Part shown: one piece after another, positions 17,375 through 26,400 of the stretch
Position numbering within the stretch: position 1 is the stretch's first letter
How the letters are laid out: the number at the start of each line of letters is the position of its first letter
Source: Gulosibacter hominis
GTDB lineage: Bacteria > Actinomycetota > Actinomycetes > Actinomycetales > Microbacteriaceae
NCBI RefSeq assembly: GCF_904842695.1
Contig: NZ_CAJGWQ010000018.1
Coordinates: forward strand, 1-37,384
Direction: 5' to 3'
DNA length: 37,384 bases
Notes under the pieces: model-generated
The model's input: only the letters and a program-made list of their open reading frames with translations
Told to the model about the DNA's origin: nothing
Databases searched by the model: none
Position numbers and translations under genes: made by a program

Positions 17375-18307
17375 TCAGTATTCGACGCCGTGGCGAAGCA
17401 CTTCGAGCGCGTGCTGGAGATCGCGGGGGTAGTTCGAGGTGAACGACACGTACTCCCCCGTGGTCGGATGCACAAACCCCAACCCCACCGCGTGCAGCCA
17501 CTGCCGGTCGAGACCGACCGCGGCGGCGAGCTTGGGGTCGCAGCCATAGAGCGGATCGCCCACGCAGGGGTGCCCCTGAGCCGAGGTGTGCACGCGAATT
17601 TGGTGGGTGCGTCCGGTTTCGAGTTTCACTTCGAGTAGCGATGCGCGACGGAACGCTTCAATCGTGTCGTAGTGCGTGATCGAGGGTTTGCCACCGGCCA
17701 CCACGGCAAATTTCCAGCTCGAACCGGGGTGGCGGCCAATTGGCGCATCAATAGTGCCTGAAAGCGGATCCATGAGCCCCTGCACAACGGCGTGATAGGT
17801 CTTGTCGACCGCGCGATCACGAAACGCCTGTTTCAACACCGAATAGGCGGTTTCTGATTTCGCCACCACCATCAATCCCGAGGTGCCAACATCCAGCCGG
17901 TGCACGATGCCCTGGCGCTCAGGCTGCCCTGATGTGGTGATCCGAAAGCCCGCGGCTGCCAGCGCGCCGAGAACGGTCGGCCCGCTCCATCCCACCGAGG
18001 GATGCGCTGCCACGCCAACTGGTTTCATCACGACCACGAATGATGGTTCATCGTGAACGATTTCGAGTTCGGGAACCGGGATGGGCTCGACCTGCAGGGG
18101 CTGTTCGGGTTCCCACTCGACGTGCAGCATTGCACCGGCTGGTAGGCGGTCGGATTTCGCGGCTGCCACACCGTCGACGAGAATGTCGCCGGCTGCGGCC
18201 ATCTCGGCAACCCGGCTGCGGCTCATACCCAGGAGTTTGGCAACACCGGCGTCGACGCGCTCTCCCACGAGACCGTCAGGCAGCGGCAGAATTCGTGTCT
18301 GTTTCAT
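17375..18307 (-). CDS. rluD: RluA-family 23S rRNA pseudouridine synthase (RluD-like)
   Basis: Isomerises uridines to pseudouridine in 23S rRNA; the exact positions cannot be told from sequence. The 310-residue product has an N-terminal S4 RNA-binding domain (residues about 15-75, [17 protein letters not shown]) and the RluA catalytic domain with HRLDVGTSG, in which Asp139 is the nucleophile, plus [12 protein letters not shown] near 230. The ATG at 18307 is chosen for its GAGGA ribosome site and its match to the family start; it overlaps the lspA end by 32 nt. Longer in-frame extensions run inside lspA. Confidence 0.92.
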   Translation of the reverse strand: MKQTRILPLPDGLVGERVDAGVAKLLGMSRSRVAEMAAAGDILVDGVAAAKSDRLPAGAMLHVEWEPEQPLQVEPIPVPELEIVHDEPSFVVVMKPVGVAAHPSVGWSGPTVLGALAAAGFRITTSGQPERQGIVHRLDVGTSGLMVVAKSETAYSVLKQAFRDRAVDKTYHAVVQGLMDPLSGTIDAPIGRHPGSSWKFAVVAGGKPSITHYDTIEAFRRASLLEVKLETGRTHQIRVHTSAQGHPCVGDPLYGCDPKLAAAVGLDRQWLHAVGLGFVHPTTGEYVSFTSNYPRDLQHALEVLRHGVEY

Positions 18308-18878
18308 GGCTTTCCTCGGCAGAGTTGGCGCGGGTGGCGGCAGCCTTCGCTTTGGCCGTGCCGCGTTCTCCGTCAAAACCAATGTCGAGGATGGTCAGCA
18401 GCGCGACCGTGATCATGCCGCCGACGATCGCAATATCGGCGAGATTGTAGATGGCTGGAACAATCCACGGGGTCGAAATGTAGTCAACCACGTGCCCTTC
18501 AAAGGTACCCGGTGCCCGGAAGAGCCGATCACCGAGGTTGCCCAGGGTGCCGCCGAGCACGAGGCCGAGGACGATGGCCCACCACACCGAGCGGATACGC
18601 CGCGCGTTTGCCACGATAACCGCGACCACCACGGCGGCAATGATGGTGAAAATCCAGGTCATCCCTGAAGCGATGGAAAAGGCCGCGCCGGGGTTTCGCA
18701 CAAAATGAATTTGCAGTATTTCGCCGAGCACTTCGATGCGCTGACCCTCGACCATATGGTCGACAACGAGCTGCTTGATCAGCTGATCGGCCGCCAACAA
18801 CACGGCCGCGACCCCGACCAGCAATGCGATATGCCTTGCGCTGGCCGCGGGTCGCGGCGCGGTGTTAAATTCAGTCAC
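18276..18878 (-). CDS. lspA: lipoprotein signal peptidase (signal peptidase II)
   Basis: A membrane aspartyl protease that cleaves lipoprotein signal peptides at the lipidated cysteine, for example the CtaC lipobox found in this window. The 200-residue product has four transmembrane segments and the conserved catalytic boxes: [20 protein letters not shown] (first Asp) and [10 protein letters not shown] (second Asp). The C-terminal 30 residues are a charged tail. The start is GTG at 18878, 14 nt after the divIVA stop; the ribosome site is weak. It overlaps rluD by 32 nt. Confidence 0.95.
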   Translation of the reverse strand: MTEFNTAPRPAASARHIALLVGVAAVLLAADQLIKQLVVDHMVEGQRIEVLGEILQIHFVRNPGAAFSIASGMTWIFTIIAAVVVAVIVANARRIRSVWWAIVLGLVLGGTLGNLGDRLFRAPGTFEGHVVDYISTPWIVPAIYNLADIAIVGGMITVALLTILDIGFDGERGTAKAKAAATRANSAEESHETDTNSAAA

Positions 18879-18892
18879 TCCGGATTTTGCTA

Positions 18893-19591
18893 TTAGGCGT
18901 CAGCCTCGCCGCCACCCGAGGCGTTGAGGTCGTTGAGCTGGCCCTCGATGAAGCTGCGCAGGTTGGTGCGGTAGTCGCGTTCGAACACGCGGAGCTCTTC
19001 GATACGCTCCTCGAGCTTCTGCTGCGATGCTTCGAGGCGGGTGGTGATATCGCGTTCGCGGGTCTCGGCGTTGCTGACCAGCGTGTGTGCGCGGTTTTCG
19101 GCGTCAGCCACGAGGCGGGTTGCCTTGGTCTCGGCCTCTTCGGTTACGGCCTGGGCCTGCGAGTTGGCGTCATCAACAATGCGCTTGGCATTGGCCTCTG
19201 CCTCGGCGATCATCTGGTCGCGGCGTCGAGTACCCTCGGCGACGTGCTCGTCGTGCAGGCGACGCGCCAGCACGAGCAGCGACTGTGATTCGCCAGCTTC
19301 GTCACCGCTGGCTTCTGGAGCGACAGCCGGCACGGGCTCAGCAACGGGTGCCGGAGCCGGAGCTTCCTCCTGAGCTTCCGGAGCAAAGTCTGCGACGGGT
19401 GCGGCTTCGCCAGCACCGCCAGCCTTGAGCTGCTCGTTTTCGGCCTTGAGCTGCTCGTTTTCGGTGATCAGTCGACGGAATTCGGCGACCACCTCGTCAA
19501 GAAAGTCGTCAACCTCGTCCTGGTCGTATCCTTCGCGGAACTTCGTCTGCTGAAACCGCTTGTTAACGACATCTTCCGGCGTAAGCGCCAT
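18893..19591 (-). CDS. divIVA: polar growth and division protein DivIVA (Wag31)
   Basis: A membrane-curvature-sensing coiled-coil protein that marks poles and septa and directs wall growth in actinobacteria. The 232-residue product has the conserved N-terminal lipid-binding domain, LTPEDVVNKRFQQTKFREGYDQDEVDDFLD (shown here only by its ends, residues 3-32), and a first coiled coil to about residue 57. A Pro/Ala/Glu-rich linker follows at about 58-100, then a long second coiled coil (about 105-220). The ATG at 19591 has GAGAGG upstream. It probably has its own promoter. Confidence 0.95.
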   Translation of the reverse strand: MALTPEDVVNKRFQQTKFREGYDQDEVDDFLDEVVAEFRRLITENEQLKAENEQLKAGGAGEAAPVADFAPEAQEEAPAPAPVAEPVPAVAPEASGDEAGESQSLLVLARRLHDEHVAEGTRRRDQMIAEAEANAKRIVDDANSQAQAVTEEAETKATRLVADAENRAHTLVSNAETRERDITTRLEASQQKLEERIEELRVFERDYRTNLRSFIEGQLNDLNASGGGEADA

Positions 19592-19661
19592 GAGTCGGGC
19601 CTCTCTCTTGGTTGATTAGAAAACAGCTCGGTACCGAGACAGATCTCGATCTACATCGACA

Positions 19662-19667
19662 ACCTTA
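19662..19667 (-). promoter_or_regulatory. candidate -10 box for divIVA
   Basis: TAAGGT on the minus strand, with GTGACG 18 nt upstream as a moderate -35 match. The leader would be about 65 nt and contains the 12-bp palindrome CTCGGTACCGAG at 19627-19638. Confidence 0.4.
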
Positions 19668-19713
19668 CGTCACAACCACAACATTCGTCACATTGTCTGC
19701 TCAATTTTCGCCG

Positions 19714-20016
19714 CTACCGTGAACTCACCACGGCCATATAGCTCGCAAAATAGCTCAGCAGATTCAGCGCGATGAGTACCACAAGCCATGAAAGATCGAG
19801 GGCGATATTTCCCACCCGCAGCGGCCGAATCCATTTGCGCAGTAGCTTCAGCGGCGGATCGGTCAGCCGGAAAACGAGGTCGACCAGCACCAGCAGCAGG
19901 CCCTTTGGTCGCCACCGCGGTGCGAGCACCATGGCCCAATCAATAATCAGGCGCGCCCACATCACCGCCGTGTAGATACCGATGACGTAGAACAGTGTGA
20001 TCCACAACAGATGCAA
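19714..20016 (-). CDS. YggT family membrane protein
   Basis: A 100-residue membrane protein with two hydrophobic segments (about residues 4-30 and 72-97) around a loop containing the family motif FRLTDPPLKLLRKWIRP. The role is unknown, but the gene is a standard neighbour of sepF and divIVA in Gram-positive bacteria and is presumed to aid septum or pole assembly. The frame opens after a stop just upstream, leaving only TTG starts; the first TTG, at 20016, has GGA about 6 nt upstream and is the most likely. The start is the least certain part. Confidence 0.87.
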   Translation of the reverse strand: MHLLWITLFYVIGIYTAVMWARLIIDWAMVLAPRWRPKGLLLVLVDLVFRLTDPPLKLLRKWIRPLRVGNIALDLSWLVVLIALNLLSYFASYMAVVSSR

Positions 20017-20042
20017 GTGAGTTCCAACCTGTCAAATACGAG

Positions 20043-20074
20043 ATTGACGGTGCGCCCGTGGGCACACCGTCAAT
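20043..20074. terminator. hairpin between sepF and yggT
   Basis: Ten-bp arms ATTGACGGTG (20043-20052) and CACCGTCAAT (20065-20074), with a further GCCC/GGGC pairing inside the loop. On the minus strand it is followed by CTCGTATTTG, only weakly T-rich, so it may attenuate rather than end transcription into yggT. Confidence 0.5.
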
Positions 20075-20091
20075 GAGGCACGTTAACTAAA

Positions 20092-20592
20092 TTAGCTGAA
20101 GAAGGTGTTGTCGTCAGCCTGACCCGATTCATCATCGTGAACGTTCACGTGCTCGGGTGTCAGCAGGAAGACACGGTTGGTGACGCGCTCGATTTTGCCG
20201 AGGAGCCCCTGCGCGAGACCCGAAGCAAAGTCGATGATTCGGCGTGCATCCCCGTCACTCATCTGCGACAGGTTCATGATGACCGGCACACCGTCACGGA
20301 AGTGCTCGGCAATCACTTTGGCATCGTTGTCGAAGGCCTTCGGGTGGACGGTGAGAATCTCGTTCATCTTTGGTGCCGCGGGGGTCGGCTTCACCACGGG
20401 GGTCGCGTGCGGCGCGGACGCCCGGTTAATGGGGGTTACAGGGGCCGGGGTGGCGCGCTCGGTAACCGGTTCTACGCGGTCGGTTTCAGCGTTCGCCGTC
20501 GACTGAGCGACCTGCCCCTGGCGGTCGTTCTGGTTGTCGGCTTCCTCGGCGAGCCCGAGGTAAACCATTGCGTTACGAAGCGGGTTTCCCAT
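20092..20592 (-). CDS. sepF: cell division protein SepF
   Basis: Anchors FtsZ filaments to the membrane and is the main FtsZ tether in actinobacteria, which lack FtsA. The 166-residue product starts with the amphipathic membrane-binding helix MGNPLRNAMVYLGLAEE, then a variable Pro/Thr/Ala-rich linker (about residues 20-75). The SepF core follows (about 76-155), with ILTVHPKAFDNDAKVIAEH, VIMNLSQMSDGDARRIIDF and NRVFLLTPEHV. The ATG at 20592 has GGAGG 7 nt upstream; an earlier in-frame start would span that ribosome site. The yggS stop lies 29 nt upstream. Confidence 0.95.
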   Translation of the reverse strand: MGNPLRNAMVYLGLAEEADNQNDRQGQVAQSTANAETDRVEPVTERATPAPVTPINRASAPHATPVVKPTPAAPKMNEILTVHPKAFDNDAKVIAEHFRDGVPVIMNLSQMSDGDARRIIDFASGLAQGLLGKIERVTNRVFLLTPEHVNVHDDESGQADDNTFFS

Positions 20593-20621
20593 GTGTGCCT
20601 CCTGACGTTTCTGCAAATACG

Positions 20622-21326
20622 TTACGGGGCGGTGGGCCGATTTCCGGTGATTGCCGTGCCGATTCGCAGGTGTGTCGCACCCTGTGAAATCGCTGAGTGG
20701 AAGTCATGCGACATGCCCGCCGAAATCCATTCCGCATCCGGCACAATCGCTCGAATCCGCTCAGAAGTGAGCCGCACCTGCTCAAATGCCGGGAGCGGGT
20801 CGGCGCCCAATGGTGCCACCGCCATCACACCGCGCAGGCGAATGGTGGGGGTTGCGGCGATTTTTTCGGCAAGCGCCTCAGCTTCGGCAAGCGGCACTCC
20901 CCCGCGATCGGGGTCGCCGTCGAGCGAGAGCTGCATCAGCACGTCGAGTGCACCGGCTTCGCCACGGTCGAGCGTCGACAGCGCGGTGACAAGCTCTTCA
21001 CGGTCGATAGAGTGCACCGCATCTGCGTAGCGTCCCACCTGGCGAGCCTTGTTGCGCTGCAGCTGGCCAATGAAGTGCAGGCGTCCGGCTCCCAGCTCGT
21101 GAATGCGCTGGGCCTTGTTGCGCGATTCGGGGTGTCGGTTTTCGCCAAAATCACGCACACCCAGCTCAGCCAGCACATCGATGAGTTCGAGCGGCTGATA
21201 TTTGGTGACCACGATGAGTGTCAGTTCATCGCTCGACCTGCCCGCCTCACGCGCAGCTTCGGCAATTTCACCCCGCACCCGTTCGAGCCGTTCGGCGACG
21301 GCCGCGGCATCAATCACCGTGCTCAT
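20622..21326 (-). CDS. pyridoxal phosphate homeostasis protein (YggS family)
   Basis: A single-domain PLP-binding protein that buffers free pyridoxal phosphate and affects amino-acid pools. The 234-residue product is an alanine-racemase-like barrel. The PLP-linked lysine is Lys42 in IVVTKYQP; other family motifs are [18 protein letters not shown] and the terminal [25 protein letters not shown] (only ends matter: SAGMSHDF and RIGTAI). The ATG overlaps the ftsZ stop in ATGA, so translation is coupled. In many actinobacteria pgeF lies between ftsZ and this gene; here it is absent. Confidence 0.93.
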   Translation of the reverse strand: MSTVIDAAAVAERLERVRGEIAEAAREAGRSSDELTLIVVTKYQPLELIDVLAELGVRDFGENRHPESRNKAQRIHELGAGRLHFIGQLQRNKARQVGRYADAVHSIDREELVTALSTLDRGEAGALDVLMQLSLDGDPDRGGVPLAEAEALAEKIAATPTIRLRGVMAVAPLGADPLPAFEQVRLTSERIRAIVPDAEWISAGMSHDFHSAISQGATHLRIGTAITGNRPTAP

Positions 21327-22579
21327 CGCAAAAACGAAGGGATGTCGAGACCGCTGCTGTCATCATCATCGAACGGGTTGTCGTTCTGGCGCGGCGCAAC
21401 CGTGGGCTGCTCGGCGGTGCTCCAAGCCGGAGTCTGCTCCAGACGCGGAGCGGCCTCCTCGGCGGTCGAAGCGGGCTTAGCTGCCGGTTCTGCCGACTCA
21501 TCAACGGGCTCGATGTTACGAGCGGTGGCTTCGGCCACTGTGGGCAGCGACAGGGGCGCACCCTCAGCCTTCGGTTCTGGCTTCACCAGCTCTTCGCCGC
21601 GAGCGGCAGCCTTCGGGTCGCCACCAATGAAGCCGGCCGCGATAACGGTGACGCGCACCTCATCGCCGAGCGTGTCATCAACGGCGGTACCGAGAATGAT
21701 GTTGGCGCCGTCGAATACCGCGTCGCGCACCAGCTGAGCAGCCTCGGCCACTTCGAACATTCCGAGGTTTGAACCGCCCTGCACCGACAGCAGCACGCCG
21801 TGTGCGCCCTCGATCGAGGTCTCCAGCAGCGGTGATGCCACCGCCAGCTCGGCAGCCTTGACCGACCGGTCGGCGCCACGCGCGGTACCGATACCCATGA
21901 GCGCCGAACCGGCCCCCTGCAGCACCGACTTGACGTCGTTGAAGTCAACGTTGATGACACCCGGGTTGGTGATCAGGTCGGTGATGCCCTGCACACCGGC
22001 CAGCAGCACCTGGTCTGCGGTCGAAAATGCTTCGAGCATTGAGATGCCACGGTCGCTGATCTCCAGGAGTCGGTCGTTGGGCACCACAATCAGCGCGTCG
22101 ACCTCGTCTTTCAGCGCGGTCACACCGGTTTCGGCCTGATCCATACGGCGACGGCCCTCGAAGCTGAAGGGCTTGGTCACGACGCCGATCGTCAGCGCTC
22201 CTATTGACTTGGCAATGCGTGCCACCACCGGCGCGCCACCGGTGCCGGTGCCACCGCCCTCACCGGCGGTAACGAACACCATGTCAGCACCGGCGAGCGC
22301 CTGCTCAATTTCTTCGACGTGCTCTTCGGCGGCGCGGCGACCAATTTCTGGGTCGGCACCGGCACCGAGGCCGCGGGTCAGTTCACGACCAATGTCGATC
22401 TTGACGTCCGCATCCGAAAGCATGAGGGCCTGCGCGTCGGTGTTTACCGCAATGAATTCGACGCCACGCAGGCCGATCTCGATCATGCGGTTGACGGCGT
22501 TCACGCCGCCGCCACCAACGCCGACGACCTTGATGACGGCGAGGTAGTTGTTCGTGTTGGCAGAAGTGGTGTTCGACAC
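21323..22579 (-). CDS. ftsZ: cell division protein FtsZ
   Basis: The tubulin-like GTPase that forms the division ring. The 418-residue product has the nucleotide-binding [13 protein letters not shown] (residues 20-32), the tubulin signature GGGTGTGGA (108-116), the catalytic T7-loop region NVDFNDVKS near 205, a Pro/Glu-rich linker (about 320-400) and the conserved C-terminal peptide [13 protein letters not shown], which binds SepF and FtsW-type partners. The GTG at 22579 has AAGGGG 7 nt upstream; the longer in-frame start at 22624 would add residues not seen in the family. It has its own upstream region of 193 nt after ftsQ, with a promoter candidate and palindrome. Confidence 0.97.
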   Translation of the reverse strand: MSNTTSANTNNYLAVIKVVGVGGGGVNAVNRMIEIGLRGVEFIAVNTDAQALMLSDADVKIDIGRELTRGLGAGADPEIGRRAAEEHVEEIEQALAGADMVFVTAGEGGGTGTGGAPVVARIAKSIGALTIGVVTKPFSFEGRRRMDQAETGVTALKDEVDALIVVPNDRLLEISDRGISMLEAFSTADQVLLAGVQGITDLITNPGVINVDFNDVKSVLQGAGSALMGIGTARGADRSVKAAELAVASPLLETSIEGAHGVLLSVQGGSNLGMFEVAEAAQLVRDAVFDGANIILGTAVDDTLGDEVRVTVIAAGFIGGDPKAAARGEELVKPEPKAEGAPLSLPTVAEATARNIEPVDESAEPAAKPASTAEEAAPRLEQTPAWSTAEQPTVAPRQNDNPFDDDDSSGLDIPSFLR

Positions 22580-22654
22580 TGCGTGACCCCTTGTCGTTGG
22601 GTGGTTGAGCCCCGTAGCGGGCACAAACCCGGTCGCGGACGATTGTTGGTTGTA

Positions 22655-22660
22655 ACGTTA
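22655..22660 (-). promoter_or_regulatory. candidate -10 box for ftsZ
   Basis: TAACGT on the minus strand in the 193-nt ftsQ-ftsZ gap, about 76 nt before the start codon. The -35 position (17-nt spacing) falls inside the 16-bp palindrome at 22672-22687. Confidence 0.4.
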
Positions 22661-22671
22661 TGGCCGTTTGG

Positions 22672-22687
22672 TCGCTGAGCTCAGCGA
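22672..22687. promoter_or_regulatory. 16-bp palindrome over the ftsZ promoter, possible operator
   Basis: TCGCTGAGCTCAGCGA is its own reverse complement along 16 bp. Outside it, GGTC and GACC add further symmetry with a small bulge. It overlaps where a -35 box would lie for the TAACGT -10 candidate. A second inverted repeat, TCAACC-AGG-GGTTGA at 22724-22738, lies upstream in the same gap. Confidence 0.4.
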
Positions 22688-22772
22688 GACCTCGCGCGTG
22701 TTGCCCGAAGCGTGCAACTTGCCTCAACCAGGGGTTGAAACTTTTACCGGATGCGCGGTACGGCTGCACCCA

Positions 22773-23699
22773 CTACGGTTGCGTATCGCGTGACACCGGG
22801 TTATCCGGGCTCGACACATCAAAATATGCGGGCTGTCCGCCGGATGCGGCTACGAGCGCTTCAAGCACCTGCGCCTTACGGTCGGAATCCTCGGCGCTCC
22901 CCCACACCACGAGTGTGCCGTCCCGCAGCGTCAGGGTGACGCTGTCGAGCGTGTTTGCCGATATATCGGCAACCTTTTTTCGGAACTCATGATCGAGCGC
23001 GATGGATGCCTTGGCAGCCGCCTGGAATCCGGGCGCGTCGACGCTGCTCACGCGAAGCACCGGGATGTCTTCGGGCAGTTGATCTGCCCGCCAGAGCTCA
23101 GTACCAACCGCATCCACCATGACGGCACCGTCATCACCGGCGATCGCTCCCACCGGTACGCGCTCTACCACATCAACTACGAGTGTCGAGGGTGGCTCGG
23201 TGCGCACCGAGTAGCTTTGCACCAGCACAAATTGATCGAGCAGCGCACCCACATCGGCATCGGTTACCTGTGCCAGCGGCTGGCCCTCGAGCTGTTTCAG
23301 TGATGCTTCGATTGCATCCCGATCAGCGCGCTCCACTCCGGTAACGGCCACCTCGCGCACGCTGAACAGCGGCGTGAACACTCCGATCGCCACAAAAGCG
23401 ATGACAAAGGCGGTCAGCCCCGCAATGCCCCACAACACATTGCGACGGGTGCGGGCACGGCGGGTGAAGCGGCGCACCTCGTCACGCTCGAGTTGTTTGC
23501 GAGCGCGGCGCGCCTGTCGCAGCGATGGTAGTGGCGAGTCGGTGGTGCGTTTGTTGCTATCGAGCTCGATGCGGTCGCGTTCGGCACTGGCTGCGGCCGG
23601 CGCTTCGCGTTCGTCGGTGCTGTAGCCATAATCGTCATCGTCGCGGCGCGGGGGCCAGTCTTCCCCCGAACCGCTACGAAAACGATCGAATATCCCCAC
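22773..23699 (-). CDS. ftsQ: cell division protein FtsQ
   Basis: A bitopic membrane protein of the divisome that links FtsL with the cytoplasmic ring. The 308-residue product has a long charged cytoplasmic region (about residues 1-85), a transmembrane segment (about 88-110, NVLWGIAGLTAF), a POTRA domain beginning FSVREVAVTGV near 113, and the beta domain with ERVPVGAI and GTLVVWG. The GTG at 23699 starts 2 nt after the murC stop and gives the usual VGIFDRF-type N-terminus; there is no clear ribosome site, so re-initiation after murC is likely. Longer in-frame extensions read inside murC. Confidence 0.92.
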   Translation of the reverse strand: MGIFDRFRSGSGEDWPPRRDDDDYGYSTDEREAPAAASAERDRIELDSNKRTTDSPLPSLRQARRARKQLERDEVRRFTRRARTRRNVLWGIAGLTAFVIAFVAIGVFTPLFSVREVAVTGVERADRDAIEASLKQLEGQPLAQVTDADVGALLDQFVLVQSYSVRTEPPSTLVVDVVERVPVGAIAGDDGAVMVDAVGTELWRADQLPEDIPVLRVSSVDAPGFQAAAKASIALDHEFRKKVADISANTLDSVTLTLRDGTLVVWGSAEDSDRKAQVLEALVAASGGQPAYFDVSSPDNPVSRDTQP

Positions 23700-23701
23700 T
23701 G

Positions 23702-25156
23702 CTATTCGGCCTGTCCCGAAGCCGCCCCGGCGGCTCCCGAATCGGATGCGCGGGGTGCGCGTGCGTGTAGCGCTTCGAGCAGCTGGGGAATGATGAGGTT
23801 CACATTGCCGCAGCCGAACGTGATCACAAAATCGCCCGGCTCGGTCCATTCGGCAACGCGGGTGGCGGCAGCAGCCCAGTCGGGGCGGTAATCAACCCGG
23901 CTCGGATCTTTGAATTCACGCACCACCAGCTCGCCGGTGACGCCGGGCACCGGGTCTTCGCGGGCGCCGTCAACATCGAGCACCACCGTGTGGTCGGCGA
24001 GCGCCTCGTATGCCGCGGCAAACTCGTCGCTCATCGCCTGGGTTCGCGAATACAGGTGCGGTTGGTGCACGGCGAGGATGCGGCCATCACCGACCACTTC
24101 GCGTGCTGCGGTGAGTGCGGCCACGACCTCGCGCGGGTGGTGAGCGTAATCGTCATATACCGAAACGCCGTCAATCGTGTCGTGCAATTCAAAGCGCCGC
24201 TTCGTGCCACTGAAGGCCGCAAGCCCCCGCAGTGCATCGGCCGGGTCAATACCGAGTTCACGCAGCACAGCCACTGCGCCGGTGGCATTGAGCGCGTTGT
24301 GGAAGCCTGGCACCGCCAATTCGCCCTCGTATTCGATGCCGTCAACGGCGATCCGTAGTCGGGTGCGGCCCTGCATCGGGGTGGTTTCAAGCAGGCGCAC
24401 ATCGGCGTTCTCGGATGCACCAAACGTGACCGTGCGCGGGTGATCAAGTCGTTCATGAAGCGCCACTGTCAGTTCGTCATCGGCGCTGAGCACCACTGCC
24501 TCGCTGGCGCCACTGGCGAAGTCGACGAACGCCTGCTGGAATGCATCCACGCTGCCGTAGTGGTCGAGGTGATCGTTGTCGATGTTGGTAATCAGCGCGA
24601 TCGCCACGTCATAAAACAAAAATGAGCCATCTGATTCATCGGCTTCAACGACGAATTCACTGCCTGAACCGCGGCGCTCATTGGTACCGAGGGGCGCCAC
24701 TACCCCGCCGTTGACAAAGCTCGGATCGTGACCGAGCTCGACGAGAGCCGTGGCGATCATCCCCGTGGAGGTGGTTTTGCCGTGGGCGCCGGCCACCGCG
24801 ATCAACCGCGAGTTTTGGGTCAGCCACACGAGCGCCTGCGAGCGGTGCAGCACCGTGATGCCACGATCGCGGGCTGCCACGAGTTCGGGGTTGTCCGGCC
24901 ACAGTGCCGAGGTGACCACCACCGCATCCACATTTTCAGGAAGGTTTTCGGATGCGTGCCCGATCGCCACCTGCGCGCCGGCCGCACGCAAATTGCGGGT
25001 GTAGTCGGATTCGCTACGGTCAGACCCCGATACCTCGACACCCGCATCAAGAAACATTCGGGCGATGCCGCTCATCCCCGAACCACCAATTCCGATGAAG
25101 TGCGCGCGCCCGATTTTTGCGGGAATCTGCGCATCCGGATCCGGTTTGATTACCAC
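23702..25156 (-). CDS. murC: UDP-N-acetylmuramate--L-alanine ligase
   Basis: Adds the first amino acid (Ala, or Gly in some actinobacteria) to UDP-MurNAc. The 484-residue product has the N-terminal Rossmann domain with [14 protein letters not shown] (residues 19-32), the ATP loop GAHGKTTST near 116, the ligase motif EADESDGSF near 162, [10 protein letters not shown] near 335 and a C-terminal ligase domain with [10 protein letters not shown] and FGCGNVN. The tail after residue 460 is Ala/Ser-rich and variable. The start is GTG at 25156 with GGAGAGGA 6 nt upstream. It is separated from murG by an unusual 134-nt gap. Confidence 0.96.
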   Translation of the reverse strand: MVIKPDPDAQIPAKIGRAHFIGIGGSGMSGIARMFLDAGVEVSGSDRSESDYTRNLRAAGAQVAIGHASENLPENVDAVVVTSALWPDNPELVAARDRGITVLHRSQALVWLTQNSRLIAVAGAHGKTTSTGMIATALVELGHDPSFVNGGVVAPLGTNERRGSGSEFVVEADESDGSFLFYDVAIALITNIDNDHLDHYGSVDAFQQAFVDFASGASEAVVLSADDELTVALHERLDHPRTVTFGASENADVRLLETTPMQGRTRLRIAVDGIEYEGELAVPGFHNALNATGAVAVLRELGIDPADALRGLAAFSGTKRRFELHDTIDGVSVYDDYAHHPREVVAALTAAREVVGDGRILAVHQPHLYSRTQAMSDEFAAAYEALADHTVVLDVDGAREDPVPGVTGELVVREFKDPSRVDYRPDWAAAATRVAEWTEPGDFVITFGCGNVNLIIPQLLEALHARAPRASDSGAAGAASGQAE

Positions 25157-25213
25157 GGTGATTCCTCTCCTGAACGTTTACCGCCGGCAATCTCGGTGCG
25201 CCGGAGGCGTTAA

Positions 25214-25276
25214 CGGGCCGGCTGAATGGGTGCCTGCTGCGTCAGCGAATTCGCTGCCCACCTGGCAACCGGCCCG
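25214..25276. promoter_or_regulatory. nested inverted-repeat structure in the murG-murC gap
   Basis: Three nested pairings: CGGGCCGG (25214-25221) with CCGGCCCG (25269-25276); GGGTGCC with GGCAACC (one G-T pair); and a central 14-bp perfect palindrome CAGCGAATTCGCTG (25243-25256). On the plus strand it is followed by GATCGGTTTTTC, like an intrinsic terminator for antisense transcription; on the minus strand it lies in the leader of murC. The function is inferred only. Confidence 0.45.
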
Positions 25277-25290
25277 ATCGGTTTTTCAGC

Positions 25291-26400
25291 CTAGGCGCTT
25301 TCACCGATCGCATCCGAGATCAGCTCGGCGAGCCGTTCGGCAGCGTCATTGATCCCGATCGCGGCGGCGTTGGTGGCCAGCTGCGCCATTGCCGCCTCAT
25401 CGTGCATGAGCGGCAGCAGTTCGGCGCGAATCCAATCGGCATCGAGCTCGGCATCCGCCACGGTGCGTGCCGCACCGGCATCAATCACCGAAGCGATGTT
25501 TTTTGCCTGCTCGCCGTTGCCGACCGCATAGGGCACATACACCGCCGGTAGCCCCACGGCGAGAATTTCTGACACCGTGGATGCACCGGCTCGCGAAAGC
25601 AGCAGGTCAGCCGCGGCAAACGCGAGGTCCATGCGATCGCAGTATTCAACCACGTGGTAGTTCGGTAGCTGCGGGTCATCAAACGGTGAGAGCTGCCCAA
25701 CAATGTGCACCACCTGCCAGGCTTGCCCCGATTCGGTTTCGCCCTCGGGCTGCGGGGTGCGGGTGAGCTCGGCTCCGGCCTCGCGAATCGCGTCGTTGAT
25801 GCGTTTGGCTCCGAGCGATCCGCCGGTCACCACGAGGGTGCGTCGCTGCGGGTCGAGCCCAAAATAGGCGATGGCTTCGGGGCGCAATGCCTCGCGATCA
25901 AGCCGCGCGATTTGTTTGCGCAGTGGCATTCCCACCGTCACCGCATTCGGCAGCGGCGTGTTTGAAAACGCCACCGCCACCCGTGCTGCCCAGCGAGCAC
26001 CGAGCCGGTTGGCGAGCCCGGGCATGGCATTGGCTTCGTGCACCACCACCGGAACTTTGCGACGGGCAGCCACATAGGCGGGCGTTGCCGCATAGCCACC
26101 AAAGCCCACCACCGCGTCGACGCCACGGTCGGCAATCAGCCGGCGCACAGAGCGCACCGCGCCAAAAAAGCGGCCGGGAAAACGCAGCGCGGCGCCAGTA
26201 ATCCGGCGTGGAAACGGCACTTTTTCGATGAGCTTGAGTTCGTAGCCGTGGGCGGGAACAAGCCGTTCTTCAAGGCCGCCCCGGGTGCCGAGCACGATGA
26301 TCTCGGCGTCGGGCTCACGTTCACGGAGCGCATCGGCGGTGGCCAGTAGCGGGTTAACGTGGCCGGCGGTGCCGCCCCCTGCGAGCAAATAGGTCGTCAT
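25291..26400 (-). CDS. murG: lipid II synthase MurG (GlcNAc transferase)
   Basis: Transfers GlcNAc from UDP-GlcNAc to lipid I at the cytoplasmic membrane face, making lipid II. The 369-residue product has the GT28 N-terminal loop LLAGGGTAGHVNP (residues 5-17), the second Gly-rich loop VVGFGGYAA near 95, HEANAMPG near 118, the nucleotide-sugar site VTGGSLGAKRIN near 185, and the C-terminal SRAGASTVSE near 275 and GNGEQAKNI motifs. The ATG at 26400 overlaps the ftsW stop in ATGA. The in-frame extension upstream belongs to antisense-free reading of ftsW and is not used. Confidence 0.96.
   Translation of the reverse strand: MTTYLLAGGGTAGHVNPLLATADALREREPDAEIIVLGTRGGLEERLVPAHGYELKLIEKVPFPRRITGAALRFPGRFFGAVRSVRRLIADRGVDAVVGFGGYAATPAYVAARRKVPVVVHEANAMPGLANRLGARWAARVAVAFSNTPLPNAVTVGMPLRKQIARLDREALRPEAIAYFGLDPQRRTLVVTGGSLGAKRINDAIREAGAELTRTPQPEGETESGQAWQVVHIVGQLSPFDDPQLPNYHVVEYCDRMDLAFAAADLLLSRAGASTVSEILAVGLPAVYVPYAVGNGEQAKNIASVIDAGAARTVADAELDADWIRAELLPLMHDEAAMAQLATNAAAIGINDAAERLAELISDAIGESA

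Noticed and set aside
19627-19638. 12-bp palindrome CTCGGTACCGAG in the divIVA leader as an operator
   Set aside because: Perfect 12-bp palindromes are expected about nine times by chance in a sequence of this length; not strong enough alone.
20697-21737. 346-codon plus-strand open frame opposite yggS and ftsZ
   Set aside because: Entirely antisense to conserved genes and without recognisable features.
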